A DNA stretch of 64,000 nucleotides from Halorarum halophilum (GCF_013401515.1 NZ_CP058529.1:2480001-2544000), one strand, 5' to 3'; numbered from the stretch's first letter, positions 1 through 8,449 are shown. Numbers and translations are program-made. The notes: generated by a model not told the origin, from the sequence alone.

Positions 1-898
1 GACCTGCCAGGTCGGTATCACCGCCTCCTCCATCGCGGTCGGCATCGTCGCCGAACCGGCGCTGGCGGCCATCTTCGAGCCCTACCTCGCGAACACGTTC
101 TGGGCGTCCGTCGGCGCCGGCGGCATCATCGCGTTCCTCATCATCAACCTCGTCCACCTCACCCACGGGGAGCAGACGCCGACGTACCTCGGCGTCGAGC
201 GGACGAAGTTCGTCTGTCGGTACGGTGCGACGCCGCTGTACTACTTCGCGAAGCTCCTCTACCCCGTGATGTGGGTCGGCGACCACATCGCGAAGTGGAC
301 GCTCGCCCTCTTCGGCGTGGAGATGACCGGCGCGTGGCTCGAGGCGGAGGAGGACCGGGTTGAGAGCCGAGCGCAGCTCCGAAACCGGCTCGACACGCTC
401 CTCGAGAAGGGCGACCTCTCCCGGGAGCGTCACGAGGAGGTGCTGAACGCGCTCACCGCCGGGGAGCGCCCGGTCGTGGACGTGATGGTCGACGTCGACG
501 ACGTGGTGTTCCTCTCGACGACCGCCTCCGCCGAGGAGAACTTCGAGCGGCTGGCGTCCTCGCCGCACACTCGCTACCCGATCGTCGGCGAGGAGCCCGA
601 GGAGTTCGTCGGCATCGTGTACGTCCCGACGGTCCTCGACGCCGTTGACGAACTGCGGGCCGGGGAGACGACCCTGGAGGAGCTCGCCGCGTCGCCGATG
701 ACGCTCTCGCCGGACACGACCGTCAGCGACGCCGTCGATCAGTTCCAGGACGAACGGCAGGAACTCGCGCTCGTGGTCGCCGAGGGTCAGGTGGTCGGCC
801 TGCTCACGGCCACCGACGCGTTCGAGGCGGTGATGGGACAGATGGAGGACCCGCTCGACGACGGGGCGCCGACGAGCGGTCGGGCGACCGGGGCCTGA
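1..898 (+). CDS. CNNM-type transporter-associated CBS-domain protein (5' partial)
   Basis: The reading frame is open from base 2, so the gene begins outside the window. The visible N-terminal part reads TCQVGITASSIAVGIV and then a second hydrophobic stretch, which fits the end of a DUF21/CNNM membrane domain (HlyC/CorC relatives, linked to magnesium or other cation transport). It is followed by an acidic linker and two CBS motifs, seen around VDVMVDVDDVVFLSTT and SPMTLSPDTTVSDAVDQF. CBS pairs bind adenine nucleotides and usually gate the membrane part. No CorC_HlyC C-terminal domain follows; the protein ends soon after the second CBS motif. The ion transported cannot be told from this fragment. 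Confidence 0.85.
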   Translation, partial: TCQVGITASSIAVGIVAEPALAAIFEPYLANTFWASVGAGGIIAFLIINLVHLTHGEQTPTYLGVERTKFVCRYGATPLYYFAKLLYPVMWVGDHIAKWTLALFGVEMTGAWLEAEEDRVESRAQLRNRLDTLLEKGDLSRERHEEVLNALTAGERPVVDVMVDVDDVVFLSTTASAEENFERLASSPHTRYPIVGEEPEEFVGIVYVPTVLDAVDELRAGETTLEELAASPMTLSPDTTVSDAVDQFQDERQELALVVAEGQVVGLLTATDAFEAVMGQMEDPLDDGAPTSGRATGA

Positions 899-997
899 CC
901 CGGGAACCGCGTCGTGGACCGGTCGGAATCAGTGGGGCCGGTGGAGGACGGTGAAGGCCGGTGGGGAACGGTCGGGACTCCCCGGCACGGTCCCTCG

Positions 998-1801
998 TCA
1001 GCTCGTGCGGACGACGTAGCCGTACTTCAGGAGCGCGACGAACACCGCGCCGCCGACGGCGTTGCCGGCGGTCGTCAGGACCATGAACCGGAGGTACTCG
1101 GGGATGCTGACATCCGCTGGGGAGAACACCGCCATCAGTACCTCGACGTTGCCGGCGATCGAGTGAGGGAGGTGTGCGAACCCGATGGCGCCGGTGATGA
1201 CGACGACGGCCGTGAACCGTGCCAGCGAGGAGTCCGCGGCGGCGACGAGCCACGCGACCAGCCCCATCAGCCAGCCGGCCAGGACGGCGCCGCCGAGGAG
1301 CGCCATCGCCGTCTGCTTGATGAACGGCTCGGCGAAGTCCTCGAACGCGGCGACCTCGGCGAGGCCGTACTCGGGCGCGAACCAGACCGCGAAGGCGGCG
1401 AAGGCGGCGCCGCCGATCACGTTCCCCGCGAACACGAGCCCCCAGAGGAGGCCCAGGTCGTCCAGCCCGGCCTCGCCGTCGAGGACGGGAAGCACGGCGA
1501 GCGACGTGTGCTCGGTGAACAGCTGGGTCCCGCCGAGGATGACGAGCACGAACCCGAACGCGTAGGCGAACGAGGTGAGCAGCCGGGTCGTCGGCTCCGC
1601 GTACACGTCCGTCGTGAGCGTGAGCGTCGCGGCTACGAGCAGCGGGCCGAAGCCGATGTCGAGGCCGGCCGAGAGTCCCGAGAGGAACAGCGACGAGTTC
1701 GGACGCTCCATCTCGTGGACGCCGGTCTCGACGAGCCGTCCGACGATGGTCCGATCGGCGACGCGTTCCTCGCTCGCGACGGCCCCTTCCGCGTCGTCCA
1801 T
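998..1801 (-). CDS. Formate/nitrite transporter (FNT) family channel
   Basis: This 267-residue protein has about six hydrophobic segments and the look of the FocA/NirC family: an N-terminal segment with PNSSLFLSGLSAGLDIGFGP, then the repeated Gly/Asn-containing helices GNVIGGAAFA and GNAVGGAVFV. FNT channels pass formate, nitrite or similar small monovalent anions across the cytoplasmic membrane. I chose the ATG at 1801 (MDDAEGAVAS); an in-frame TTG at 1864 would add 21 residues that do not resemble the family. It lies downstream of thpR on the same strand. The substrate is unknown, as no formate or nitrite metabolism gene is nearby. Confidence 0.88.
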   Translation of the reverse strand: MDDAEGAVASEERVADRTIVGRLVETGVHEMERPNSSLFLSGLSAGLDIGFGPLLVAATLTLTTDVYAEPTTRLLTSFAYAFGFVLVILGGTQLFTEHTSLAVLPVLDGEAGLDDLGLLWGLVFAGNVIGGAAFAAFAVWFAPEYGLAEVAAFEDFAEPFIKQTAMALLGGAVLAGWLMGLVAWLVAAADSSLARFTAVVVITGAIGFAHLPHSIAGNVEVLMAVFSPADVSIPEYLRFMVLTTAGNAVGGAVFVALLKYGYVVRTS

Positions 1802-1895
1802 GGCCGCCCGTTCGGACGCGCGAGGGATGAACCCTCGTGGTTCGCGACCGGCGCGTCGCCCCAATTCGATTCGCCCCGGCGGGACCGTCCCCGAC

Positions 1896-2453
1896 TCACA
1901 CCTCGAACCATGCGACGGTCCGGTAGGTCGGCCCCTCCGACGAGAGCTCGCTCGCCTTCAGCCGGAGCTCCGTCGCCTCGAACCACCCCACGTCTGGGTC
2001 GTTCCCGCGGAGGAACCGCTGGACGGCGTCCTTCCCCCGTGCGTCGCTCATCCGCGCTACCGTCAGGTGGGGCGTGAACTCGTGCTCCTCGGGGTCGAAC
2101 CCCAGGGCGGTCGTCTCGCGCTCGACGGCCTCGTGGAGCCGCGTCAGTTCGTCGGCGCCCTCCCGGACCCCGGTCCAGACGACCCGGATGTACTCCTCGC
2201 TCGGGAACGCGCCGAGTCCGCCCACCTCGACCGGGAACGACCCCACGTCGGCGTCGGCGACGGCGCGTTCCAGCGCGTCGAGCAGGTCGTCGAGTTCGTC
2301 CTCGGGGGTGTCGCCGAGGAACTTCACCGTCACGTGCGCGTCGGTCGGGTCGGTGAACGAGAGGCTCGGCGCGTCCGGGGCGTCGTCCCGGAGGGCGGCG
2401 AACTCGTCGGCGAGTCCGTCCGGGAGGTCGAGCGCGACGAACAGCCGTGGCAT
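1896..2453 (-). CDS. thpR: RNA 2',3'-cyclic phosphodiesterase (LigT/ThpR, 2H family)
   Basis: The 185-residue protein carries both catalytic HxTx motifs of the 2H phosphoesterase superfamily: HVTVKF starting at residue 40 and HLTVAR starting near residue 129. The N-terminus MPRLFVALDLPD is characteristic of ThpR/LigT, which hydrolyses 2',3'-cyclic phosphate ends on RNA and can show 2'-5' ligase activity in vitro. The ATG at 2453 is the start that gives the family N-terminus; an upstream in-frame start at 2495 adds 14 unrelated residues. A second, divergent 2H protein lies at 33.5-34.0 kb. Confidence 0.93.
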   Translation of the reverse strand: MPRLFVALDLPDGLADEFAALRDDAPDAPSLSFTDPTDAHVTVKFLGDTPEDELDDLLDALERAVADADVGSFPVEVGGLGAFPSEEYIRVVWTGVREGADELTRLHEAVERETTALGFDPEEHEFTPHLTVARMSDARGKDAVQRFLRGNDPDVGWFEATELRLKASELSSEGPTYRTVAWFEV

Positions 2454-2527
2454 ACGAGGGCTGGGGAGCCGAACGGTGAAAAGCCCGACGCGCAAGCCTT
2501 ACCCGCACGGTTCGCCAATCCGATAGT

Positions 2528-3274
2528 ATGACCGACGAGGAGCGAGACCACGAGTTCTCGTCCGGACAGGGGCTCGACGAGGACTACGAGGAGTTCACCC
2601 TCGATCCGGAGGAGTTGAACGCCGACCCCTCCCAGGTGGACCCCGTCGACACCCGGGTCCTCACCGACCTCCTCGACGAGCGGAACATCGCGAAGGACCA
2701 GGTCGAGGTGGAGAGCCTCATCGACGTCGGGCTCTCCTACATGGGCATCAACCGGTTCGAGGAGGCGACCGAGACGTTCGCGCGGGCCGCCCAGTTCGCC
2801 GAGGACGACAGCCTCGACGAGCAGGAGGCGTGGGTGAATAAGGGCGTCGCGCACGCCCAGCTCGAGGAGTACGACGAGGCCATCGGCGCCTACCGGGAGG
2901 CGCTGCGCATCGACGACGACTCCGAGCACGCCGCCAGCGCGGAGACGAACCTGGCGTACGCGCTCTGGGAGTTCGGCGAGAGCGCCGAGGCGCTCGAACA
3001 CGCCGAGCGCGCCGTCGAGATCGACCCGCGGTTCGCCCAGGCGTGGTACAACCGCGGCTTCTTCCTCGTCGAGCGCGGCCTGCTGGAGGACGCCGTCAAC
3101 GCGTTCGACAACGCCATCCGGCTCGGCATGCGCAACGCCGAGGTGCTCGAGGAGAAGGCCCGTGCGCTCGACGAACTCGGCGAGGAGGAGGAGGCCGAGG
3201 CGGTCGCCGAGCGCGCCGAGGAGCTCCGCCAGCAGGCCGAACAGGAACTGGTCGAGGAGTACGAGGACCGCTGA
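2528..3274 (+). CDS. Tetratricopeptide repeat (TPR) protein
   Basis: A very acidic protein of 248 residues. After about 60 residues of Asp/Glu-rich sequence come roughly four TPR units (for example LSYMGINRFEEATETFARAA, then WVNKGVAHAQLEEYDEAI, then WYNRGFFLVERGLLEDAVNA). TPR arrays bind other proteins, so a scaffold or chaperone-like role is likely, but no partner is shown. No signal peptide or membrane helix is seen, so it should be cytoplasmic. Its stop codon overlaps the start of the following DUF424 gene (TGATG arrangement), implying translational coupling of the two. Confidence 0.85.
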   Translation: MTDEERDHEFSSGQGLDEDYEEFTLDPEELNADPSQVDPVDTRVLTDLLDERNIAKDQVEVESLIDVGLSYMGINRFEEATETFARAAQFAEDDSLDEQEAWVNKGVAHAQLEEYDEAIGAYREALRIDDDSEHAASAETNLAYALWEFGESAEALEHAERAVEIDPRFAQAWYNRGFFLVERGLLEDAVNAFDNAIRLGMRNAEVLEEKARALDELGEEEEAEAVAERAEELRQQAEQELVEEYEDR

Positions 3275-3576
3275 TGCTGCTGAAGGAGCGTGACACGCCC
3301 GAGGGGACGCTGGTGTCGGTCTGCGACCCGGACTGCCTCGGCGAGACGTACGAGAACGGCGCGGTCACCCTGGAGGTGACGGAGGAGTTCTACGGCGGCA
3401 ACGACGCGGAGCCAGCCGACGAGGACCGGGTCGTCGAGAGCCTGCTGGCCGCGAGCACGGCGAACCTGGTCGGCGAGGAGTGCGTCTCCGTGGCCATCGA
3501 CGCCGGCATCATCGACGAGGACCGCGTGCTGGAGGTCGGCGACACGGTCCACGCGCAGCTGCTCTGGCTCAGGTAG
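3274..3576 (+). CDS. DUF424 family protein
   Basis: A 100-residue protein starting MLLKERDTPEGTLVSVCDPD and matching the small archaeal DUF424 family, recognised by the pattern ...LGETYENGAVTLEV..., then CVSVAIDAGIIDEDRVLEV near the C-terminus. The function of the family is unknown; in many archaea it sits near translation genes. The ATG overlaps the TGA of the TPR gene by one base, so the pair is almost certainly one operon. Confidence 0.85.
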   Translation: MLLKERDTPEGTLVSVCDPDCLGETYENGAVTLEVTEEFYGGNDAEPADEDRVVESLLAASTANLVGEECVSVAIDAGIIDEDRVLEVGDTVHAQLLWLR

Positions 3577-3630
3577 GGACTCGGCGGTCTCTCCCCGCCC
3601 TTTTTGGGCCGTTGCGGTGTCGGCCGAGGT

Positions 3631-3882
3631 ATGGTGACCACCGACCTCCTCGTCCGCATCGACACCCTCCTGGGGATGTTCGCACTGCTCCTCCTGCTCG
3701 CGACGTTCTACCTCGTCGCCCTGGACCCGATCGTGGGGCTCGGCGCGCTCGTCGTCGTCGGGCTCGGCCTGTACGCGCTGCTGTCGTACGTCCTCGGCTT
3801 CCTCGTGGGCGTCGGCGACGAGGATTTCCGGACGGACGAGGGGCTCCGGGACGACGACGTGCGGGAGGGGAGCGAAACCTGA
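3631..3882 (+). CDS. Small two-helix membrane protein, haloarchaeal, unknown function
   Basis: An 83-residue protein with two strongly hydrophobic helices (roughly residues 13-31 and 34-58) followed by an acidic, charged tail DEDFRTDEGLRDDDVREGSE. I do not recognise a named function. The chosen start, MVTTDLLVRID, removes nine Gly/Arg-rich codons of an upstream in-frame extension and puts a T-rich stretch (3600-3606) about 25-30 bases before the ATG. It follows DUF424 by about 55 bases and may or may not share its transcript. Confidence 0.7.
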   Translation: MVTTDLLVRIDTLLGMFALLLLLATFYLVALDPIVGLGALVVVGLGLYALLSYVLGFLVGVGDEDFRTDEGLRDDDVREGSET

Positions 3883-3976
3883 TCTCGGCCGCTCCGGCCG
3901 GCGCGTAAGGGGGAACGGTTTCATAACGCCGCGAGGACCGAAGGGATGTTACCCCTCCGACCCCTCGTTTCGGGTA

Positions 3977-5257
3977 ATGGAACCAGCACAGGAACCGTAT
4001 CCCCTGGACGTCGAGGCGATCAGGGCGGACTTCCCCATCCTTGACCGGAAGGTCGGCGGCGACGCGACCGTCCCCGGCGAGGACGAGGACGACACGACGC
4101 CGCTCGTCTACCTCGACAACGCGGCGACGAGCCAGACGCCCGACCAGGTCGTCGACACCATCGCCGACTACTACCGCTCGTACAACTCGAACGTCCACCG
4201 CGGCATCCACCAGTTGAGCCAGGAGGCCAGCGTGGCCTACGAAGAGGCCCACGACAGGGTCGCCGAGTTCGTCGGCGCGGCGGGGCGCGAGGAGATCGTC
4301 TTCACGAAGAACGCGACCGAGGCGGAGAACCTCGTCGCGTACGCGTGGGGGCTGAACGAGATCGGACCGGGCGACAATGTCGTGCTCACCCAGATGGAGC
4401 ACCACGCCTCGCTCGTCACCTGGCAGCAGACGGCGAGGAAGACCGGCGCGGAGGCGCGCTTCATCCGGGTCACCGACGACGGGCGGCTCGACATGGACCA
4501 CGCCCGCGAGCTGATCGACGAGGACACGGCGATGGTGAGCGCCGTCCACGTCTCGAACACGCTCGGAACGGTCAACCCCGTCGCGGAACTGGCGGACCTC
4601 GCGCACGACCACGACGCGCTGATCTTCGTCGACGGCGCCCAGTCGGTCCCGCACATGCCGGTCGACGTGCGCGAGTTCGATCCTGACTTCTTCGCCTTCT
4701 CGGGCCACAAGATGTGCGGCCCGACCGGTATCGGCGTGCTGTACGGGAAGGAGCGCCTCCTCGAGGAGATGGAACCGTACCTCTACGGCGGCTCGATGAT
4801 CCGCAAGGTGACCTTCGAGGAGACCCAGTGGGAGGACCTCCCCTGGAAGTTCGAGGCCGGCACGCCGGTCATCGAGCAGGGCATCGCGCTCCACGCCGCC
4901 ATCGACTACCTCGAGGACGTCGGGATGGAACGGGTCCACGAACACGAGTCGCTGCTGGCGCGGTACGCGTACGACCGGCTCTCGGAGTTCGACGACATCG
5001 AGATCTACGGCCCGCCGGGCGACGAGCGCGCCGGTCTCGTCTCGTTCAACGTCGACGGCGTCCACGCCCACGACCTCTCCAGCATCCTCAACGAGCACGG
5101 CGTCGCCATCCGCGCCGGCGACCACTGCACCCAGCCGCTGCACGACGTCCTCGGCGCGGCCGCCTCGGCCCGCGCGAGCTTCTACGTGTACAACACCCGC
5201 GAGGAGATCGACGCGCTCGTGGAGGGTGTCGACGACGCCCGACAGCTCTTCGCGTAA
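3977..5257 (+). CDS. sufS: Cysteine desulfurase SufS
   Basis: A 426-residue class V aminotransferase-fold enzyme using PLP. The Schiff-base lysine is Lys245 in FSGHKMCGPTGIGVLYG, and the persulfide-forming cysteine is Cys384 in RAGDHCTQPLH, both as in SufS. It takes sulfur from L-cysteine and hands it to the Fe-S assembly machinery; the SufU-type protein lies 234 bases downstream on the same strand. Its start gives the usual N-terminal LDVEAIRADFPIL segment. A short insertion (GGDATVPGEDEDDTT, about residues 33-47) lengthens it relative to many bacterial homologues. Confidence 0.95.
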   Translation: MEPAQEPYPLDVEAIRADFPILDRKVGGDATVPGEDEDDTTPLVYLDNAATSQTPDQVVDTIADYYRSYNSNVHRGIHQLSQEASVAYEEAHDRVAEFVGAAGREEIVFTKNATEAENLVAYAWGLNEIGPGDNVVLTQMEHHASLVTWQQTARKTGAEARFIRVTDDGRLDMDHARELIDEDTAMVSAVHVSNTLGTVNPVAELADLAHDHDALIFVDGAQSVPHMPVDVREFDPDFFAFSGHKMCGPTGIGVLYGKERLLEEMEPYLYGGSMIRKVTFEETQWEDLPWKFEAGTPVIEQGIALHAAIDYLEDVGMERVHEHESLLARYAYDRLSEFDDIEIYGPPGDERAGLVSFNVDGVHAHDLSSILNEHGVAIRAGDHCTQPLHDVLGAAASARASFYVYNTREEIDALVEGVDDARQLFA

Positions 5258-5373
5258 ATTTCTCTTCGTCGGGTTTCTCCGATCGCTCGCTACGCTCGCT
5301 CCCTCCGCGAACCATCCTCGAAAAAGTCACATAAAAAGAGCCGCTCGCTCGGGTCGGCTCCGCTGACCCTCGT

Positions 5374-5420
5374 TCGCGGTGGATTGCGGAGTGCCGAAAG
5401 CACCAGCACGCCCACCGCGA
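5374..5420. other. Two-tier hairpin between sufS and sufU
   Basis: A perfect 9-bp inverted repeat TCGCGGTGG / CCACCGCGA (5374-5382 and 5412-5420) encloses an inner hairpin GTGC-CGAAA-GCAC (5391-5403) with symmetric 8-base internal loops. An A-rich stretch (CATAAAAAG, 5331-5339) lies about 40 bases upstream and could serve as a TATA element for a short transcript. It could be an sRNA, a processing or attenuation structure between the two Fe-S genes, or chance in GC-rich DNA. Confidence 0.35.
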
Positions 5421-5491
5421 GGGAGCCGCCCGTGCAGCGTAACAGGTAGGGCGGTAGCCTTTTCGGGCCGACTCGCCTATATCTCCCAACA

Positions 5492-5920
5492 ATGGGAATC
5501 GGTGGCGGCTCCGATATGTATCGCCAGCAGATCCTGGACCACTACAAGAACCCCCGGAACTACGGCGAGATGGACGACCCCACGTTCTCACACGTCGGGG
5601 AGAACCCCTCCTGTGGCGACACCATCCGCGTGGACGTCCGGCTGGAGGACGACGGGGAGACCATCGAGTACGTCTCGTTCTCGGGCGACGGCTGCGCCAT
5701 CTCGCAGGCGTCGGCGTCGATGCTCTCCGAGCGCCTCCGCGGGATGACCCTCGACGAACTGGAGGAACTCGACGTCGAGGACGTGACCGAGATGCTCGGC
5801 GTCGACATCTCCCCGATGCGCATCAAGTGCGCCGTGCTCGCCCGGCAGGTCGCCCAGGACGGCGCGAAGCTCCACGAGGGCGAGATCGAGGACCTCGACG
5901 TCACGAAGACCGAGGAGTAG
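5492..5920 (+). CDS. sufU: SufU-type Fe-S cluster assembly protein
   Basis: A 142-residue IscU/SufU-fold protein with three conserved cysteines: Cys41 in NPSCGD (with Asp43), Cys68 in SGDGCAISQASASML, and Cys113 in IKCAVLARQ. The insertion and spacing before the third cysteine fit the SufU branch, which accepts sulfur from SufS in a zinc-dependent way. Start choice: MGIGGGSDMYRQQIL matches the short Gly-rich leader I recall in haloarchaeal homologues; the internal MYRQQIL at 5516 is an alternative, and the TATATC element at 5479-5484 would favour that shorter form. It follows sufS and most likely works with it. Confidence 0.92.
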   Translation: MGIGGGSDMYRQQILDHYKNPRNYGEMDDPTFSHVGENPSCGDTIRVDVRLEDDGETIEYVSFSGDGCAISQASASMLSERLRGMTLDELEELDVEDVTEMLGVDISPMRIKCAVLARQVAQDGAKLHEGEIEDLDVTKTEE

Positions 5921-6059
5921 CGCCGGCCGCGGGTTCCAGGTTTTTCGCTCCCGTCGTTTCGATCACGCTTGCGCTCCGTCGAGCGGCGCGGCTACTCGGG
6001 ATCTCGGTCGAACCGATAGCGAGTTGGAGGGACGCGTGTGTCGGGGGGACTCGGCCCGG

Positions 6060-7091
6060 CTACTCCGGCTTCAGGCCCGCGTCCTGGACGCGCATGACGG
6101 ACTCGCCGTCGGCCAGGTTCGGGGCGTCGACCAGCCGAACGATGCGCTTGTCGCCCTTCGACTTGCGGAGGTACATCCGGAACGTGGAGGTGTGGCCCAG
6201 GATGTTCCCGCCGATGGGCTGGGTCGGGTCGCCGAAGTAGGAGTCGGGGTTGGAGGCGACCTGGTTCGTCACGAGCACGACCGAGTTGTACAGGTTGCCC
6301 ACGCGCATCAGGTCGTGGAGGTGCTTGTTCAGCTTCTGCTGGCGGTCGGCGAGCTGGCCGCGGCCGACGTACTCGGCGCGGAAGTGAGCTGTGAGCGAGT
6401 CGACGCACAGCAGGCGGACCGGGAACTCGTCGTCCTCGTGCTCGCTCGCGACCTCCTTGGCCTTCTCGGCGAGGAGGATCTGGTGGTTGGAGTTGAACGC
6501 CTTCGCGACGTGGATCTTGTCGAGCACGTCCTCCAGCAGCGCCTCCATCGCCGCGTCGTCGCCGGGGTTCCCCTCGATCTCGCGCTCCTCGAGGAGCGCC
6601 TCGAGGATCTCGTCGTCCAGCCCGCGCACCATGTCGTCGATGCGCTCGGGGCGGAACGTGTCCTCGGAGTCGATGAATATACAGCTACCCTCCAGCCCGC
6701 CGTACTCCGCGGGGAGCTGGACGTTCACCGCCATCTGGTGGGTCACCTGCGACTTGCCGGCGCCGAACTCGCCGTACACCTCGGTGATGGACTGCGTCTC
6801 GAGCCCGCCGTCGAGCATCTCGTCCACCTCGGGGATGAGCCACGAGAGCTTCCCGATCTGCTTGCGGCGTTCGAGCACCTGTGCGCCGGACTCGAACCCG
6901 CCGACGTCGGCGGCCTTCCGCGCGCCCTGGATGATGTCGTTCGCCGTCGAGTCGCCGATGTCCGCGGTGTTGCCGAGCTCGCTGGGACTGGCGACCGCGA
7001 TGCTCTGGTAGCTTTCGAAACCCGCTTCCACTAGTTTGTCGGCCGTCGCCGGCCCGACGCCGGGGAGGCTTTCGAGGTCGTCCTCTGCCAT
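6060..7091 (-). CDS. radA: DNA repair and recombination protein RadA
   Basis: A 343-residue archaeal RecA/Rad51 recombinase, catalysing ATP-dependent strand exchange in homologous recombination. It shows an N-terminal helix-hairpin-helix domain ([17 protein letters not shown]), Walker A GEFGAGKS at residues 107-114, a Walker B region [15 protein letters not shown], and the L2-like segment [16 protein letters not shown]. No intein is present in the Walker A region. The ATG at 7091 is preferred because a TATA-like TTTATG (minus strand, 7119-7124) lies about 28 bases upstream, giving an almost leaderless mRNA; an in-frame start at 7121 would lie in the promoter. Confidence 0.97.
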   Translation of the reverse strand: MAEDDLESLPGVGPATADKLVEAGFESYQSIAVASPSELGNTADIGDSTANDIIQGARKAADVGGFESGAQVLERRKQIGKLSWLIPEVDEMLDGGLETQSITEVYGEFGAGKSQVTHQMAVNVQLPAEYGGLEGSCIFIDSEDTFRPERIDDMVRGLDDEILEALLEEREIEGNPGDDAAMEALLEDVLDKIHVAKAFNSNHQILLAEKAKEVASEHEDDEFPVRLLCVDSLTAHFRAEYVGRGQLADRQQKLNKHLHDLMRVGNLYNSVVLVTNQVASNPDSYFGDPTQPIGGNILGHTSTFRMYLRKSKGDKRIVRLVDAPNLADGESVMRVQDAGLKPE

Positions 7092-7118
7092 CGTACTCCC
7101 GGCTTGTGCGGCTCCGCA

Positions 7119-7155
7119 CATAAACCCTCGTTAACACCAAAGTGAAAGTGAAAAC
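7119..7155 (-). promoter_or_regulatory. radA promoter with TTTCAC direct repeats
   Basis: On the minus strand a TATA-like TTTATG (7119-7124) sits about 28 bases before the radA ATG. Upstream of it, at 7139-7155, is GTTTTCACTTTCACTTT, a tandem repeat of TTTCAC with T-rich flanks. Its position just before the TATA and BRE region suggests an activator or repressor site. That it controls radA is inference. Confidence 0.5.
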
Positions 7156-7291
7156 GCGGTGCCTCGGAGGGGTCACGTCGGTGCGTCTCCGAGGGTTCAG
7201 ACGTGAAGAGGGGCGGCAGGACGAGACGGACCGCGTCGACGCTCGGGAAGTAGAACCGTGTCGTCCAGAGACTCGGCCGGCGGACCGTGAG

Positions 7292-8053
7292 TCAGTTGTA
7301 GGCGATCCGGAGTTCGAGCTCGTTCGCGACGCCGAGGAGGAGCGAGGGCAGTTCGCGTTCGAACCGCTCGTTGCGGAACCGGTTGATGGGACCGGCGACG
7401 CTGAGGCCGCCGAGCACCCCGCCGTCGCCGTCCGAGATCGGCACGCCCACGGCCCGGAGGCCGTCGACGAACCCCTGGTCGTTGATGCTGTACCCCCGTT
7501 CGCGGACGCGGTCGAGCTCCTCGTACAGTGCCGTCCGGTCGGTGATGGTCCGGTCGGTCAACGGCTCCAGCCCGTGACGCTCCACGATGGCGTCGACCTG
7601 CTCCTCGGGGAGTTCCGAGAGGATGGCGTGGCCCGCCGCGCTCGCGTGGATGGGTACCCGCTTTCCCAGGTGCGTGTTGACGTCGACCGCTTTCTCCCCG
7701 GTCGCGCGGTGGACGTAGACCCCGCGACCGTGCTCCTCGACGATGAACTGGGCCCGCTCGTTGGTCTCGGCGGCGACCTCCTCGACCTTCGTGGCGGCGA
7801 GTTCGTACGCCGGTTCGCGCACGCGGGCGAGTTCGCCGTGCTCCAGGAACTTCAGGCTGAGCGCGTATTCGTTCCCCTCGCGGACCACGTACTCGGCGCG
7901 TTCGAGGGTCTCCAGGTGTCGATGGATCGTGCTCTTCGCGCAGTCGAACTCGGCGGTGATCTCGGCGAGGTCGGTCCAGCCGACCTCCTGCAGGTGGTCG
8001 ACGACGTCGAGCGAGCGTTCGACCGCGCCGATCGTCCCGTGCTGGGCGGCCAT
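7292..8053 (-). CDS. IclR family transcriptional regulator
   Basis: A 253-residue regulator with an N-terminal winged helix (ERSLDVVDHLQEVGWTDLAEI, then CAKSTIHRHLETLERAEYV) and a C-terminal IclR effector-binding domain (HASAAGHAILSELPEEQVD, then GYSINDQGFVDGLRAVGVPI). IclR proteins sense small metabolites and usually control an adjacent catabolic operon. It is transcribed away from the sugar ABC importer and thiolase cluster that starts 455 bases upstream, making that cluster the likely target. The ATG at 8053 is preferred over an in-frame start at 8068 because a TATA-like element (TTTATCC on the minus strand, about 8076-8082) lies some 25 bases upstream. Confidence 0.93.
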   Translation of the reverse strand: MAAQHGTIGAVERSLDVVDHLQEVGWTDLAEITAEFDCAKSTIHRHLETLERAEYVVREGNEYALSLKFLEHGELARVREPAYELAATKVEEVAAETNERAQFIVEEHGRGVYVHRATGEKAVDVNTHLGKRVPIHASAAGHAILSELPEEQVDAIVERHGLEPLTDRTITDRTALYEELDRVRERGYSINDQGFVDGLRAVGVPISDGDGGVLGGLSVAGPINRFRNERFERELPSLLLGVANELELRIAYN

Positions 8054-8167
8054 GGTCCCTGTTCGCACGCATCACGGATAAATATCCCACATTACGGAAT
8101 ATAGTTTCACGCGGACCGCACGGTGTATTTGCGGTTTCGGGGTCAGTTGACCCCTGTTCCCCGGTCG

Positions 8168-8189
8168 GTTCCGTTTCACGTGACGGAAC
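8168..8189. promoter_or_regulatory. Inverted repeat, candidate operator in the iclR / ABC gap
   Basis: GTTCCGT-N8-ACGGAAC is a perfect 7-bp inverted repeat whose centre contains the palindrome TCACGTGA offset by one base. A related half-site, ACGGAATATAGTTTCACG, lies at 8094-8111 beside the iclR promoter. Paired sites of this kind suit an IclR dimer or tetramer, but binding is inferred only from position and symmetry. Confidence 0.4.
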
Positions 8190-8386
8190 GGCAGAGGGGT
8201 CCTCACTGGTCGATCGATGTGGGACAGGACCGTCACGCGGCCGTGCCTGGGGACTTCGAAGCGATTCTTCGATGTAGAACGCACGTTCCACCGGTCATCG
8301 GGCGATCCTGGAGGGCTCCCCTCCCCAGGGAGGCGATCCCCGCCCTCTTCTCCCATTGCATCATAAAAAATACAATCACCTAATCT

Positions 8387-8405
8387 CCCTATCGGCAGGA
8401 TAGGG
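8387..8405. promoter_or_regulatory. Inverted repeat upstream of the ABC operon TATA box
   Basis: CCCTATC-GGCAG-GATAGGG is a perfect 7-bp inverted repeat with a 5-base centre, ending 36 bases before the TATA element of the ABC importer operon. The location suits an activator or repressor site. Its arms differ from the site at 8168-8189, so two different factors may act in this gap. Confidence 0.4.
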
Positions 8406-8441
8406 CGCGTGAAAGTGCCTGTATCGAATATTAAAGAAATC

Positions 8442-8449
8442 ATATATAA
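8442..8449 (+). promoter_or_regulatory. TATA box of the ABC importer operon
   Basis: ATATATAA stands in an AT-rich island (about 8430-8475) that contrasts with the GC-rich surroundings. A transcript would start near 8472, leaving a leader of roughly 35 bases before the ATG of the substrate-binding protein. The rest of the 455-base gap from 8054 holds the iclR promoter, the two inverted repeats listed separately, and no gene that I can see. Confidence 0.65.

Noticed and set aside
5281-5310. GATCGCTCGCTACGCTCGCTCC-like sequence after sufS, similar to the centre of module 1
   Set aside because: Such GCTCGCT runs are common in haloarchaeal spacers, and neither the module ends nor the paired stems are present, so it is not counted as a copy.
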